A stretch of 64,000 nucleotides of DNA from an uncultured Chitinophagaceae bacterium (GCA_937873715.1 CALMYJ010000004.1:200722-264721), one strand, 5' to 3'; shown: positions 10,305 through 18,824, numbered from the stretch's first letter. The notes: generated by a model not told the origin, from the sequence alone. Translations and numbers: made by a program.

Positions 10305-10892
10305 TCAAATTGCCTGGAGTGCTTTTTTAATGAGTTGTTCCAAATTGGAGATTTCGGGGTGTTGTACAATTGCTTTTTGTATTGTTTTTTCAGCCTGTAT
10401 CGCTGGTATGCCCAGCGCTACCAGAGCATTTAACGCATCTGCCTGTAAACTATTGCCTGCCGGTACCGGAATATTGGGGGCTGTATGGGATATTTTACCC
10501 AGTTTATCCTTTAGTTCCAGCACCAGGCGTTCGGCTGTTTTTTTGCCAATACCTTTGATGCTTTCGAGCAGTTTTATGTTGCCCTGCACAATAGATACAG
10601 CCAGTTCATCCGGCTTCAGGTGCGACAGCATCATCCGGGCGGTGGCGGCGCCAATACCGGATACACTTAAGAGCAGTACAAACAAATCTTTCTCCTCTTT
10701 TTCAAAAAAACCAAACAGTACGTGCCCGTCTTCCTTTACCTGCAAATGGGTGTATAACCTGCCTGCATCAAGCTGCTGAATATGGCTGTACGTATTCAGG
10801 CTGATATTGACTTCAAAGCCGATACCATTTACATCTATATATACCTGTGCCGGATTTTTGAGTGTAAATTTTCCCTGCAGATAAGCATACAT
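10305..10892 (-). CDS. ruvA: Holliday junction branch migration protein RuvA
   Basis: 195 residues, normal family length. RuvA tetramers bind four-way junctions and load the RuvB motor during recombinational repair. Seen: N-terminal OB fold (about 1-62, MYAYLQGKF start), two helix-hairpin-helix motifs (VSGIGAATA at about 77-85 and IKGIGKKTA at about 112-120), a flexible linker and the small C-terminal three-helix RuvB-binding domain (about 150-195). Starts at ATG 10892 and ends 48 bases before sprA on the same strand, so the two are probably cotranscribed. ruvB and ruvC are not in the window. Confidence 0.96.
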   Translation of the reverse strand: MYAYLQGKFTLKNPAQVYIDVNGIGFEVNISLNTYSHIQQLDAGRLYTHLQVKEDGHVLFGFFEKEEKDLFVLLLSVSGIGAATARMMLSHLKPDELAVSIVQGNIKLLESIKGIGKKTAERLVLELKDKLGKISHTAPNIPVPAGNSLQADALNALVALGIPAIQAEKTIQKAIVQHPEISNLEQLIKKALQAI

Positions 10893-11061
10893 AGTTGGTA
10901 AACGTTGGCAGCGAAAATAAGAAAAAACAGCTTAAGCAGCGTTAAATTAAACTTATGGACTGTGTGGCGGCTTTAGAAACTGCACCACTGTAATCGTTTT
11001 TAAAATCCACTTCATGCGTTTACAGCAACAGTAGCAGCATGCAACCTGATGATATTTGCTG

Positions 11062-11069
11062 TACTTTTG
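11062..11069 (+). promoter_or_regulatory. Possible -7 box of the fabH promoter
   Basis: TACTTTTG matches the Bacteroidota -7 consensus TAnnTTTG exactly, 41 bases before the fabH ATG. No good -33 TTTG is found at the right distance, so the site is only moderately supported. Confidence 0.4.
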
Positions 11070-11110
11070 CATGCTCACAAAAAATTACCTGATTATCAAA
11101 GCAAACAAGC

Positions 11111-12109
11111 ATGTTAGCTATTAAAGCCGCTATTACCGCAGTAGGTGGGTATGTGCCTGAATACAGGCTTACCAATGCCATACTGGAAACCATGGTAGAT
11201 ACCAACGATGAATGGATAAAAACCCGAACCGGTATTGAAGAAAGAAGATTACTTAAAGGAGAGGGGCTGGCTACATCGGATATGGCTGCGCCTGCAGTAT
11301 TGGAATTGTGCCGCAAAAGAGGGATACAGCCCGATGAGATTGATTGTATGATTGTGGGTACGGTAACGCCTGATATGGTTTTTCCGGCTACGGCTAATAT
11401 TGTATGTGATAAAATTGGGGCAAAAAATGCCTGGGGCTTCGATTTGAGTGCGGCCTGCTCCGGCTTTTTGTATGCGCTTACTACCGGCGCCAGCCTGATA
11501 GAAAGCGGCCGCTACAAAAAAGTAGTAGTGGTGGGTGCCGATAAAATGAGTGCTATTGTGGATTATACCGACAGAACTACCTGTATCATTTTTGGGGACG
11601 GCGCCGGTGCTGTGTTGCTGGAACCATCTGCCGATGAGAACGGGGTGCTGGACAGCCTGCTAAAAAGTGATGGCAGCGGCAAAACGTATTTGCACATGAA
11701 AGCCGGGGGCTCGTTAAAACCACCATCACACGAAACAGTTGATGCAAAAGAACATTATATTTTTCAAGACGGACAGCCTGTATTTAAAGCTGCTGTAAAA
11801 GGAATGGCTGATGCTGCTTATGATTTACTGCAAAGGAATAATTTAACCGGTGATGATATTGCCTGGCTGGTACCCCACCAGGCTAATAAACGCATTATTG
11901 ATGCCACCGCCAACCGTATGGGGCTGGCACACGAAAAAGTAATGCTGAATATTCAACGCTTTGGTAACACCACCGCCGCTACTATACCGCTTTGCCTGTG
12001 GGAGTGGGAAAAGCAATTGCACAAAGGCGATAAAATTGTACTGGCTGCATTTGGTGGCGGCTTTACCTGGGGCGCCACGCTGGTACAATGGGCTTATGAT
12101 ACTAAGTAA
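11111..12109 (+). CDS. fabH: Beta-ketoacyl-ACP synthase III (FabH)
   Basis: 332 residues. Condenses an acyl-CoA primer with malonyl-ACP to begin fatty acid synthesis (in Bacteroidota often branched primers). The catalytic triad is visible: C116 in SAACSGF, H256 in VPHQANKR, N286 in QRFGNTTA. The glycine-rich C-terminus FGGGFTWGA is standard. Starts at ATG 11111 and is followed 29 bases later by a strong rho-independent terminator, so it appears to be monocistronic; it is divergent from ruvA. Some genomes carry two fabH copies; no second copy is in this window. Confidence 0.96.
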   Translation: MLAIKAAITAVGGYVPEYRLTNAILETMVDTNDEWIKTRTGIEERRLLKGEGLATSDMAAPAVLELCRKRGIQPDEIDCMIVGTVTPDMVFPATANIVCDKIGAKNAWGFDLSAACSGFLYALTTGASLIESGRYKKVVVVGADKMSAIVDYTDRTTCIIFGDGAGAVLLEPSADENGVLDSLLKSDGSGKTYLHMKAGGSLKPPSHETVDAKEHYIFQDGQPVFKAAVKGMADAAYDLLQRNNLTGDDIAWLVPHQANKRIIDATANRMGLAHEKVMLNIQRFGNTTAATIPLCLWEWEKQLHKGDKIVLAAFGGGFTWGATLVQWAYDTK

Positions 12110-12137
12110 CAAAAGCAGTGCTTGAAACAGTTTGTTC

Positions 12138-12169
12138 AATGCCATCTTTAAGGGTGGCATTTGTTTTTT
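12138..12169 (+). terminator. Rho-independent terminator of fabH
   Basis: Eleven-base-pair stem (AATGCCATCTT / AGGGTGGCATT, with G-T pairs), two-base loop, followed by TGTTTTTT. Confidence 0.8.
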
Positions 12170-12228
12170 GCAATTTATTGTGTTTCTCTATTTATAATTC
12201 GTAAATGACGCAATTGCAGCAATACTTT

Positions 12229-12239
12229 TGTTGGCTGCA
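12229..12239 (+). repeat. Left inverted repeat of the two-gene cassette
   Basis: TGTTGGCTGCA recurs inverted at 13166-13176; allowing mismatches the match runs on inward for several more bases. The two copies bracket the AT-rich gene pair at 12261-13155. The left copy overlaps the last two bases of a TACTTTTG box (12223-12230) that may be the cassette promoter. Confidence 0.55.
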
Positions 12240-12260
12240 AATATTTAATTTCACAACTTC

Positions 12261-12533
12261 ATGACAGCAAAAAAGAAAAAGGCTGACGAAAAAACTAAAG
12301 TCGAAGTTAAATTTTACGACGAAGTTTGCCTTTCTAGAAAACTAGGAATTAATAGGCGAAAGTTCCATAGAGAAATAAAACCTCTTATAGTTTCAGATTT
12401 TCAAGAACTTATTAAAGAAATAGGGGACGAAAACCCAGATATTGGGCTCGATTCTGAGGATAAACTATACCTCGGGAATATTAGCCATACAATTGTGAAG
12501 CCAACTGGTCTCAGTATTTTTGATTATATTTGA
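12261..12533 (+). CDS. Small hypothetical protein, first gene of the cassette
   Basis: 90 residues, starts MTAKKKKADEK (basic tail), no signal peptide or membrane helix. I do not recognise it with certainty. The middle, with KFHREIKP followed about 20 residues later by NPDIGLD and an LYLGN strand, resembles in pattern the short C-terminal toxin domains of bacterial polymorphic toxins; this is from memory and weak. Codon use is clearly more AT-rich than fabH. It ends one base before the next gene's ATG, so the two are translationally linked. Possible -7 box TACTTTTG at 12223-12230. Could equally be part of a toxin-antitoxin pair or a small phage-type gene. Confidence 0.6.
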   Translation: MTAKKKKADEKTKVEVKFYDEVCLSRKLGINRRKFHREIKPLIVSDFQELIKEIGDENPDIGLDSEDKLYLGNISHTIVKPTGLSIFDYI

Positions 12534-12534
12534 T

Positions 12535-13155
12535 ATGATGAGTGAAACAGCATTTATAGACATCCAATTTAAAGGCAAACTATTAGCCCCCAAACTATTA
12601 GCTGAAAAAATAAACTTACCAATAGAAGCTTTAGTTTCTTCTGGAGAGTTGGGAAAGGTTGGGCGGTATAAAGGCAAACCTATGCCCTATGGGATTGGTT
12701 TATTAAAGATTAATCCAACTGTTGAAACTATAAACGAATATTCAGATATTCTTTTAAAGAATAAGTCGAAATTAAAAAAGTATAATGTTGATGAAATAAT
12801 ATTTGATGTTGATGCAAGTTCTGAAGAATTAGAAAAGATTTCTATTTCTAGTGGTCTTTTAAAGAAACTCTCTGCGCTTAATGCTAAAATTCAATTCTAT
12901 AATAATGAAACTGCTAATGATGATTTTTCAGTTTTGCTAGAAAAAATCATTACTAAAGTTTCAACTTTAGCTCATCCAAACAAGCAGAAAATTAAAGACT
13001 TTTTTCATCTAACTGCATCTTCTATTGACGTAACCCATCTAAAGTCTGAATACGTCTATGCGATAATTATTTCCTTTTTGGAAAATAGTGAAAGCACAAA
13101 AAAAGTATCCAAACAATCTTTGAAAAAAGCCGCTCAAGAGTTTGAGAAGATATAA
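12535..13155 (+). CDS. Hypothetical protein, second gene of the cassette (immunity-like?)
   Basis: 206 residues from ATG 12535 (the next codon is also ATG). No signal peptide or membrane helix; Lys-rich, alpha/beta composition. The first 55 residues (FIDIQFKGKLLAPKLL, then LGKVGRYKGKPMPYG) faintly recall DUF4279-like proteins, some of which act as immunity proteins; the rest is not recognised. AT-rich codon use like its partner and unlike the flanking core genes. One base separates it from the upstream gene, so the products probably act together. The inverted copy of the flanking repeat begins 11 bases after the stop. Confidence 0.65.
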   Translation: MMSETAFIDIQFKGKLLAPKLLAEKINLPIEALVSSGELGKVGRYKGKPMPYGIGLLKINPTVETINEYSDILLKNKSKLKKYNVDEIIFDVDASSEELEKISISSGLLKKLSALNAKIQFYNNETANDDFSVLLEKIITKVSTLAHPNKQKIKDFFHLTASSIDVTHLKSEYVYAIIISFLENSESTKKVSKQSLKKAAQEFEKI

Positions 13156-13165
13156 CCCACAAATC

Positions 13166-13176
13166 TGCAGCCAACA
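13166..13176 (-). repeat. Right inverted repeat of the two-gene cassette
   Basis: TGCAGCCAACA, exact reverse complement of 12229-12239. Lies just after the second cassette gene. Confidence 0.55.
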
Positions 13177-13381
13177 TGGGGTTTTATGCAAGTTGGGTAA
13201 GACATTGTAACATCAACTAATTGCAAAACCCAGCTTCAGTTCCAGCAGACGAATAACAATCAACTTTTGTACATAATTTCATCAACATATTTTCAATCAG
13301 CAGCGGTTATCGGCAGTCTGAATTCTAATTCCAAACCTGAATAAAGCCCTATTCGTTAGCAGATGAGCGCTTATTAAGTTT

Positions 13382-15481
13382 CTACCTCTGAAGTATCACT
13401 TTTTTTAAGATTTTATTATAGAGATTTTCAACCACTACAAAATAAACACCATTTGGTAACCCATCAAAATCCAGCCGTTCATTTACCATACCCGTAGGGT
13501 AGTTTTTATTTTTTGATATTCCTTTAGCTTTTCGACCTAAAGCATCAACTATGTATATATTTAATCTTATAGGCTGTTTTGTTTCTAAAATCAGGCTTGA
13601 AAAACTACTTGTTGGGTTAGGAAAAACTGAGCTTCGAATTACCGTTCTCTCAAGTACATTATCTGATTGGCTTCCGGTGTCGTTGTTGCGTATGCGTAGC
13701 ACCCTGTTTGTTTTATAAGTCATACTATTACAAAAAGTATTTACTTCTGAATTGGTCGCATGCAAAAACAAATTGTCGGTACAGGGGTCATTATAATTAA
13801 TAGTACCAATATTGGCGACAGTTTGCATCTTTACAGGATATTTTGCTACAAACAACACATTTTGAGAGCTTGCTGTATCCAAAAGGCGTTTGAAATTAAT
13901 AATAAATTTTAGATAATATTTTCCTTGTGGTTGCCAATCTATATGCCCATTCTGATCGCTGGCTCTTATTTCAAATATGTGTTTATTTAAGCATTTCACA
14001 TCCACATACGGGCTGCGATACTGCCAGTAATTGGTTTTCGAATCTTTCCCTTCAAGTTGCCAAATATCGCCAGCCGGACCATATAGGCCAGCAGAATCGC
14101 CTTCTACGATTAATGCCACTTGTGCATCCTGGATTGTCAATCGGGCTGCAGGATTCAAAACATATTTGATGGGATTTTGTATTCTATAATCTAAAGACGT
14201 TTCTGTATACATTTGGTCTCTTGGGCTTCCTTGTCTTACAGTAGTTCTTTTCATTTTTACTAATGGGGTTTCAATTAAATTAAAAATTCCCATTATTTCG
14301 TTGTAGTAAGGATAGTCTTCGTTACCATAGCCAGAAATATTACTTCCCGGGTTCCAAAAAATGGCACCTCCGTAATTGTATGTAGAAGTAATTGTACCAT
14401 TCAATTTAATGGTCATATCAATTGAGGTTGGAGTTAGTTTAACTTCTTGTGGCCCGGCAGGTTCTGTTTTTTTACCACCCCCAATAAAGAAATCGAGCAG
14501 GCTAACTGCTGCACCGATATACGGAGCAGATGCTAATCCACCTTTTAAAAACCCACTTCCCTTAAGGGCGGATTGCATCAGGTTTAAATTTTGTTTTATA
14601 CTATTAGCAGCCGAGCTGTTATTTTTAAGCATGGTATCAATAGCTTTCTCCTGATCGGCTTTAAACTTGTTAATATCTTTAAATGTTTTGCTGGCCTTTT
14701 TGGCTGCACTTAGAATATCAGAAAAACTAAATGTTTTATCTGATTGATTTACTGGTCCGGCATTGTTGTTTATCGCCATAAGTTTTCCATTTGCAGTTCC
14801 TGATATATCAACGTTAGCTTGGCTGATTAGTTTTACTTCAATATTTAATCTTGATGTGTAATAGCAAGTACAAGGGTCATATTGCATAGGAAAATCTGCA
14901 TAAAACCATTGATGTAATCTGTTGTCAAACTCTGAAGGGCTTTGGAATATTTTATTCTTTTGAAATAAACTGTCAAGTGGAATTAGCCCCTCTGATAAGT
15001 CAAGGAGTGAGCTTTGAGCAGGAGAACCGTCAGCAAATTTTAGAGTTATTCTCGCTGCTGTAAAAGGTGCAGAGGAACTCCTTGCATAAAAAAACCTTAG
15101 GATGCTTGAATATTTATTATACATGACGATGTATGAGTTTTCCGGTTTGGGGTTTGCAGGTGTTCCGTCTTGGTTATAACCCATTTCTCTCCGCAATAAC
15201 TCCCAACCGTCTTGTGGTTTCATATCAAGTGATAAACGTAAATGGTCAATAATTGAATTGTCTGGTTGGTAAATGGGCGACCATATTGAATCGTTTCCGG
15301 GAGTAGCGGCAATAGTATTGAGCTTGTATTTCTGATGTAACCAGTTAAAGTTGTTTATCATTAAAGGGCGTTGCGGATTAAAAGCTGAATCTGGTCTTGT
15401 AAATATGTTAACTGCCGGGCATTGTGCAATAGAAATTGATTGTACAAAGCTAAAAATAAATACAAGTAAAATTTTATGCAT
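13382..15481 (-). CDS. Secreted protein with T9SS type A C-terminal sorting domain
   Basis: 699 residues. Signal peptide at the N-terminus (MHKILLVFIFSFVQS, cleavage near SIA-Q). The last 80 residues are a typical T9SS sorting domain: VFPNPTSS, a beta strand, LNIYIVDALGRK, then LPNGVYFVVVEN and a basic end KKVILQR. The body (about 20-610) has no domain I can name; it contains a short Gly/Ala hydrophobic stretch near 300-335 and many beta-prone segments. Expected to cross the outer membrane through SprA and to be anchored or released at the surface. It follows a lipoprotein gene by 32 bases; together they appear to be one copy of a duplicated unit. AT-richer than the core genes. Confidence 0.88.
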   Translation of the reverse strand: MHKILLVFIFSFVQSISIAQCPAVNIFTRPDSAFNPQRPLMINNFNWLHQKYKLNTIAATPGNDSIWSPIYQPDNSIIDHLRLSLDMKPQDGWELLRREMGYNQDGTPANPKPENSYIVMYNKYSSILRFFYARSSSAPFTAARITLKFADGSPAQSSLLDLSEGLIPLDSLFQKNKIFQSPSEFDNRLHQWFYADFPMQYDPCTCYYTSRLNIEVKLISQANVDISGTANGKLMAINNNAGPVNQSDKTFSFSDILSAAKKASKTFKDINKFKADQEKAIDTMLKNNSSAANSIKQNLNLMQSALKGSGFLKGGLASAPYIGAAVSLLDFFIGGGKKTEPAGPQEVKLTPTSIDMTIKLNGTITSTYNYGGAIFWNPGSNISGYGNEDYPYYNEIMGIFNLIETPLVKMKRTTVRQGSPRDQMYTETSLDYRIQNPIKYVLNPAARLTIQDAQVALIVEGDSAGLYGPAGDIWQLEGKDSKTNYWQYRSPYVDVKCLNKHIFEIRASDQNGHIDWQPQGKYYLKFIINFKRLLDTASSQNVLFVAKYPVKMQTVANIGTINYNDPCTDNLFLHATNSEVNTFCNSMTYKTNRVLRIRNNDTGSQSDNVLERTVIRSSVFPNPTSSFSSLILETKQPIRLNIYIVDALGRKAKGISKNKNYPTGMVNERLDFDGLPNGVYFVVVENLYNKILKKVILQR

Positions 15482-15513
15482 AAAATAGTAGTTTAACTAG
15501 ATGGTAAATATTA

Positions 15514-16311
15514 TTACGGCTTCCGAACGCCAATGAATTTGTATTGTGTTCTTTCACCTCCAGGGGTAAAAGGAGGAAAAGGGGGGCCAGGTGGCATAGG
15601 AATAGCAGAGTAGTTAATAATTAAGCTGTCATTATTCTTTAACTCTCCAAAACCTGTTACAGACGCACAGACAGTAGATGCGGCATCTTTTATTCTAAAA
15701 GCTGAATATCCACTTGCAACAGATAATCCAATGTTACGGGGATGTTCATCACTTACTTGTACATACCCCGGACAATTTTTAGGAAGATTTTTTACAAAGT
15801 ATTGCCAAATACCAACACTATTGTCTGCGTTAACATATACCGAAAAAGTATCTGAAGGTTCGTTGGTATTATAACCCAAAAATCTGCCAACAATGGCGGC
15901 TGTTTGGTCTCTGGGTAGTATGCTTACAACCTTTTTCAAGGTATCTGCCGATTTGTCGTTTGGAAAGCACTGAGTATTAGGCTTTCTATAGCCAATAAGT
16001 GTTACTTCCACATCTCCGTCGGCCTGTGTAAAGTACAATACATGGGTTTTATTTGTAGAAGTGTTTTGTGTTCCTCCTCCTATGAACCAACGTAATGAAT
16101 CATAGTCGCCTTTTGCTTTAAAATATACATATCCAGGCGCTAAGGCTTTATCAGTGATGTAGGAAGTATCACCTACACTTTCTTCAATAACAAAGTCAGC
16201 CTTAAATGCTGTTTTATCTTTGCATGGGTTAAAAGGTGGGTCAGCTTTTTTTCTGCAATTTGCAGCAATAAGCGTTACTGACATTACTAATAGTGCTAAT
16301 TTAAATTTCAT
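15514..16311 (-). CDS. Lipoprotein, paralogue of the 258-residue lipoprotein upstream
   Basis: 265 residues. Signal peptide with lipobox ending C19 (IAANC; Asn at -1 is unusual but tolerated in this phylum), followed by Arg-Lys-Lys. The middle part has a PKD-like or immunoglobulin-like pattern (VYFKAKGDYDSLRWFIGGG). The segment DTFSVYVNADNS matches DSFTVRIEYFDS of the neighbouring lipoprotein, and both share a GYxxxxP motif ahead, so they are paralogues. Ends in a Pro-rich loop and YKFIGVRKP. Probably periplasmic or surface anchored. Precedes the T9SS substrate by 32 bases, suggesting an anchored partner for the secreted protein. Function unknown. Confidence 0.82.
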   Translation of the reverse strand: MKFKLALLVMSVTLIAANCRKKADPPFNPCKDKTAFKADFVIEESVGDTSYITDKALAPGYVYFKAKGDYDSLRWFIGGGTQNTSTNKTHVLYFTQADGDVEVTLIGYRKPNTQCFPNDKSADTLKKVVSILPRDQTAAIVGRFLGYNTNEPSDTFSVYVNADNSVGIWQYFVKNLPKNCPGYVQVSDEHPRNIGLSVASGYSAFRIKDAASTVCASVTGFGELKNNDSLIINYSAIPMPPGPPFPPFTPGGERTQYKFIGVRKP

Positions 16312-16562
16312 AGAAACAAATTTTTATTAACCCAATTTTGTAAAATGGCGATTCATTCAGACCTGTTCTGAAACAAAAAGCTGAAGGCTGCATCTGCCAA
16401 AGAGAATCCTGCCAATTAAAAAATGTATTTTTCTTTGAAGTGAGTTGAGTATTTATAGGTTTTAGGGGGGTTGGTGCTAATTCCATAGTAACACGGGTAT
16501 TGAGCCATGACTGTTGCTCCTATACAAGTTACTAAAAGTAAAAGTGTAGATTTAATATACAT
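16301..16562 (-). pseudogene. Frameshifted N-terminal stub of a T9SS-substrate-like secreted protein
   Basis: From ATG 16562 a frame encodes a good signal peptide (MYIKSTLLLLVTCIGA, ending VMA-Q) and stops at 16416 after 48 residues. Removing one base in a run of six C (minus strand; G run at 16465-16470) joins it to a frame that continues to 16301, giving about 86 residues. The restored sequence, with NTFFNW and ESPFYK, parallels the mature N-terminus of the 699-residue T9SS substrate (MINNFNW, then WSPIYQ). It stops abruptly, overlapping the start of the next lipoprotein gene by 11 bases, so the remainder of the gene is lost. It begins 10 bases after the upstream lipoprotein gene, the same order as in the intact unit. 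Confidence 0.72.
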
Positions 16563-16572
16563 AAGCGTTATT

Positions 16573-17349
16573 TTATATCCTTTTACCAACAAAAAGTTGC
16601 CTTCCGGTTAACAGGTTGAAATAATAAATTTTCAAACTATCCTTTACAAGGTTCGCTGCTCCTATTCCTTGTTGTACATCAGCATAACTACCAAATTCTA
16701 ATGATTTATAGCCCAATGCATTTAATCTTTGTCCGTAACTTAATTCCGGGTACTGCCTTGCTGGTTCGCTTGTGGTATCTCTATAGCCTTTGGGGATATT
16801 ACTGATAATATAAAAATTTTTATTACCGGTTAGTGTTACATCGTACTTAGTACTGTCAAAGTACTCAATGCGTACAGTAAAGCTGTCTTCCGGCGTATTG
16901 GTAAAAGCCCCCCGGTAATTACCAATCATCGGGCTTAAGGTAAGGGTAGATTTGTCGTAGGGTTCTACAACGGTTAGTTGCCGACTTGCCTTGTAGATCC
17001 CATTATCGTTGGAAAAACATAAGGTATTGGGGTCATTGTATGCAGTAAAATCAACAGTATATGTGCTTATGTTATTTAAAAAACGGAGGTTAAAATCAGG
17101 TGAGGTAAATTCCCTCGGATCAGATCCTACTTTCCATAATACAGACTTATAGTTTGCAAGTGCTACAAAATTAACCGGGTTGTAACTGAAAATGGTATCC
17201 GCATAAAATGAGGTGTCATTCAATACTTCTTTAAAAGCAAATGCAGCAACGGGTGGCTGTAAACCGAGGCAGGGATCTTTTACCGGTGTTTTTTTACAAC
17301 TGCTGATTATCAACAAAAAAGCAACCACATTTTCTACTCGTAGTTTCAT
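16573..17349 (-). CDS. Lipoprotein, first of the paralogous pair
   Basis: 258 residues. Signal peptide with lipobox IISSC (C18) followed by KKTP. PKD-like middle (VLWKVGSDPREF, later YTVDFTAYNDPN) and a C-terminal beta-rich domain, with GNYRGAFTNTPEDSFTV matching the equivalent part of the 265-residue paralogue. Ends LFVGKRI, compare FIGVRKP in the paralogue. Head of the leftward cluster lipoprotein, stub, lipoprotein, T9SS substrate. Function unknown; likely outer-membrane anchored. No clear promoter was found upstream. Confidence 0.82.
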   Translation of the reverse strand: MKLRVENVVAFLLIISSCKKTPVKDPCLGLQPPVAAFAFKEVLNDTSFYADTIFSYNPVNFVALANYKSVLWKVGSDPREFTSPDFNLRFLNNISTYTVDFTAYNDPNTLCFSNDNGIYKASRQLTVVEPYDKSTLTLSPMIGNYRGAFTNTPEDSFTVRIEYFDSTKYDVTLTGNKNFYIISNIPKGYRDTTSEPARQYPELSYGQRLNALGYKSLEFGSYADVQQGIGAANLVKDSLKIYYFNLLTGRQLFVGKRI

Positions 17350-17788
17350 AGATAATGATTTAAGGCCAGGTATTATAAATGCTTATTCCTGCCTGACCAT
17401 AAATGTGGTTCATAAAAATGTAACTGCCAAGATTCAGGTGGTTGTAAAATACAACCAACACAATATTTAACATGCAATAGCATTTGCGATATTAAATATT
17501 GCAATACACATTCAGGAATGCTCCTGTATACGAACTAACGCTATTGATGCAACACTGAGTGGGGTCATCATACCAACGATGATAGATTGTATGATGTATA
17601 ATGGCAGTACATCAATAATTTTTTTTTGTCAAAAGTGCTATGTATTTTCATACCAATTCCCGCTTATACTTAATTAAGATGCTAATGCCATAGCAATGAT
17701 CATTACCTGGTGTATCATGATAATGACATGCCTGTGTATATCTATTGTGATAGTATTGGAAACTGATGATTAAATAAAACAACAAACT
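17350..17788. other. Gene-free 439 bases with short palindromes ahead of an XRE regulator
   Basis: AT-rich spacer between divergent genes. No convincing open frame. Perfect short palindromes AATGATCATT (17695-17704) and TATCATGATA (17713-17722) lie 70-95 bases before the XRE gene and are operator candidates. A run of nine T occurs near 17622-17630. Confidence 0.45.
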
Positions 17789-18031
17789 ATGTTGAACGGG
17801 AAAAATGTATGCGTATCTGGCAATAGCATAAGAAAACTCAGGCAACTGAATAGTAAAAAACAACATGAAGTGGCTGCAAAACTCGGCATCTCTCAACAGG
17901 CCTATTCAAAAATTGAAGCGGCAAAAAAAGTATCCGTTAAAAGAGTATCAATCATCCTAAATGCACTGGGCAGTGATTTTAAGGCACTTGAAAATGTGCT
18001 TCAAATGTCTCCCCCTTCCGAAAAGGAATAG
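17789..18031 (+). CDS. XRE-family helix-turn-helix DNA-binding protein
   Basis: 80 residues, one helix-turn-helix domain (about 12-66): SIRKLRQLNSKKQHEVAAKL followed by GISQQAYSKIEAAKK, the usual XRE recognition-helix pattern. No other domain, so it is a simple repressor or antitoxin-like regulator. Palindromes upstream could be its own operators. The NYN-domain gene starts 28 bases downstream on the same strand; the two may form a unit. Target genes unknown. Confidence 0.85.
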   Translation: MLNGKNVCVSGNSIRKLRQLNSKKQHEVAAKLGISQQAYSKIEAAKKVSVKRVSIILNALGSDFKALENVLQMSPPSEKE

Positions 18032-18059
18032 TTTACAAGATATCCATTAACTTGTGCCT

Positions 18060-18824
18060 ATGGATCTTCAAAAGGATATACGGCTGGCAGTATTAATAGA
18101 TGCAGATAATGTGCCTTACAGTAATGTAAAAGGCATGATGGAAGAAATCACCAAATACGGTACGCCCACTTTTAAACGCATTTATGGCGACTGGACCAAA
18201 CCAACCGTTAGCGGATGGAAAGGTGTATTGCTTGAAAATGCCATTACACCGATACAACAATACAGCTACACTTCCGGTAAAAACTCCAGTGATAGTGCCT
18301 TGATTATTGATGCGATGGATATTTTATATTCCGGCAGGGTAGATGGTTTTTGCATCATATCCAGCGATAGCGATTTTACCCGGCTGGCCTTGCGCTTAAG
18401 AGAGGCCGGCATGAAAGTGTTTGGTATTGGTCAAAAAAAAACACCCAACCCTTTTATAGTAGCCTGCGATAAGTTTATTTACCTGGAAGTAATCGCTTCG
18501 GCTTCAGATACTGCAGAGCCGGAGGTACCGGGTAAGCCTGCAAGTGTAAAAGCACCGGTGAAGCCTACGGTTGAAAAAATTAATAAACGTACCATACAAT
18601 TGATTGCAACCTCTATCGACGACCTGGCCGATGAAAACGGCTGGGCTTTTTTGGGCGAAGTGGGTAACCTGCTCCTTAAAAAGCAGCCTAATTTTGACCC
18701 CCGAAATTTCGGTTTTCCCAAGCTTACGGCATTGATACGCTCCTTATCTCAATTTGAAACAGATATCCGGGAAACAGAAAAGAAAGGCATTAAGCTGGTG
18801 TATATCAAAAACAAAGAAGCTTAA
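18060..18824 (+). CDS. NYN-domain (PIN-like) protein with C-terminal LOTUS/OST-HTH domain
   Basis: 254 residues from ATG 18060 (a GTG two codons earlier is possible). N-terminal NYN fold, a PIN-like nuclease superfamily: LAVLIDADNVPYS with the first acidic residues, NSSDSALIIDAMD in the middle, and CIISSDSDFTRLA with the last acidic cluster, so all expected metal-binding aspartates appear present. A Pro/Lys linker (about 150-178) leads to a LOTUS/OST-HTH domain (about 180-252), an RNA-binding winged helix with the family pattern DENGWAFLGEVGNLL and FGFPKLTALI. Predicted role: RNA processing or decay. Same strand as the XRE gene, 28 bases apart; convergent with atpA across a shared terminator. 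Confidence 0.88.
   Translation: MDLQKDIRLAVLIDADNVPYSNVKGMMEEITKYGTPTFKRIYGDWTKPTVSGWKGVLLENAITPIQQYSYTSGKNSSDSALIIDAMDILYSGRVDGFCIISSDSDFTRLALRLREAGMKVFGIGQKKTPNPFIVACDKFIYLEVIASASDTAEPEVPGKPASVKAPVKPTVEKINKRTIQLIATSIDDLADENGWAFLGEVGNLLLKKQPNFDPRNFGFPKLTALIRSLSQFETDIRETEKKGIKLVYIKNKEA

Noticed and set aside
12229..13176. Integron cassette with attC-type ends
   Set aside because: The repeat does not contain the GTTRRRY/RYYYAAC core triplets in the required order and no integrase is near.
16301..16486. 61-codon frame starting MELAPTPLKP as an independent gene
   Set aside because: Its first residues are out of frame with a signal-peptide-coding frame from 16562; removing one base at the six-base run joins the two, so it is better read as part of one broken gene.
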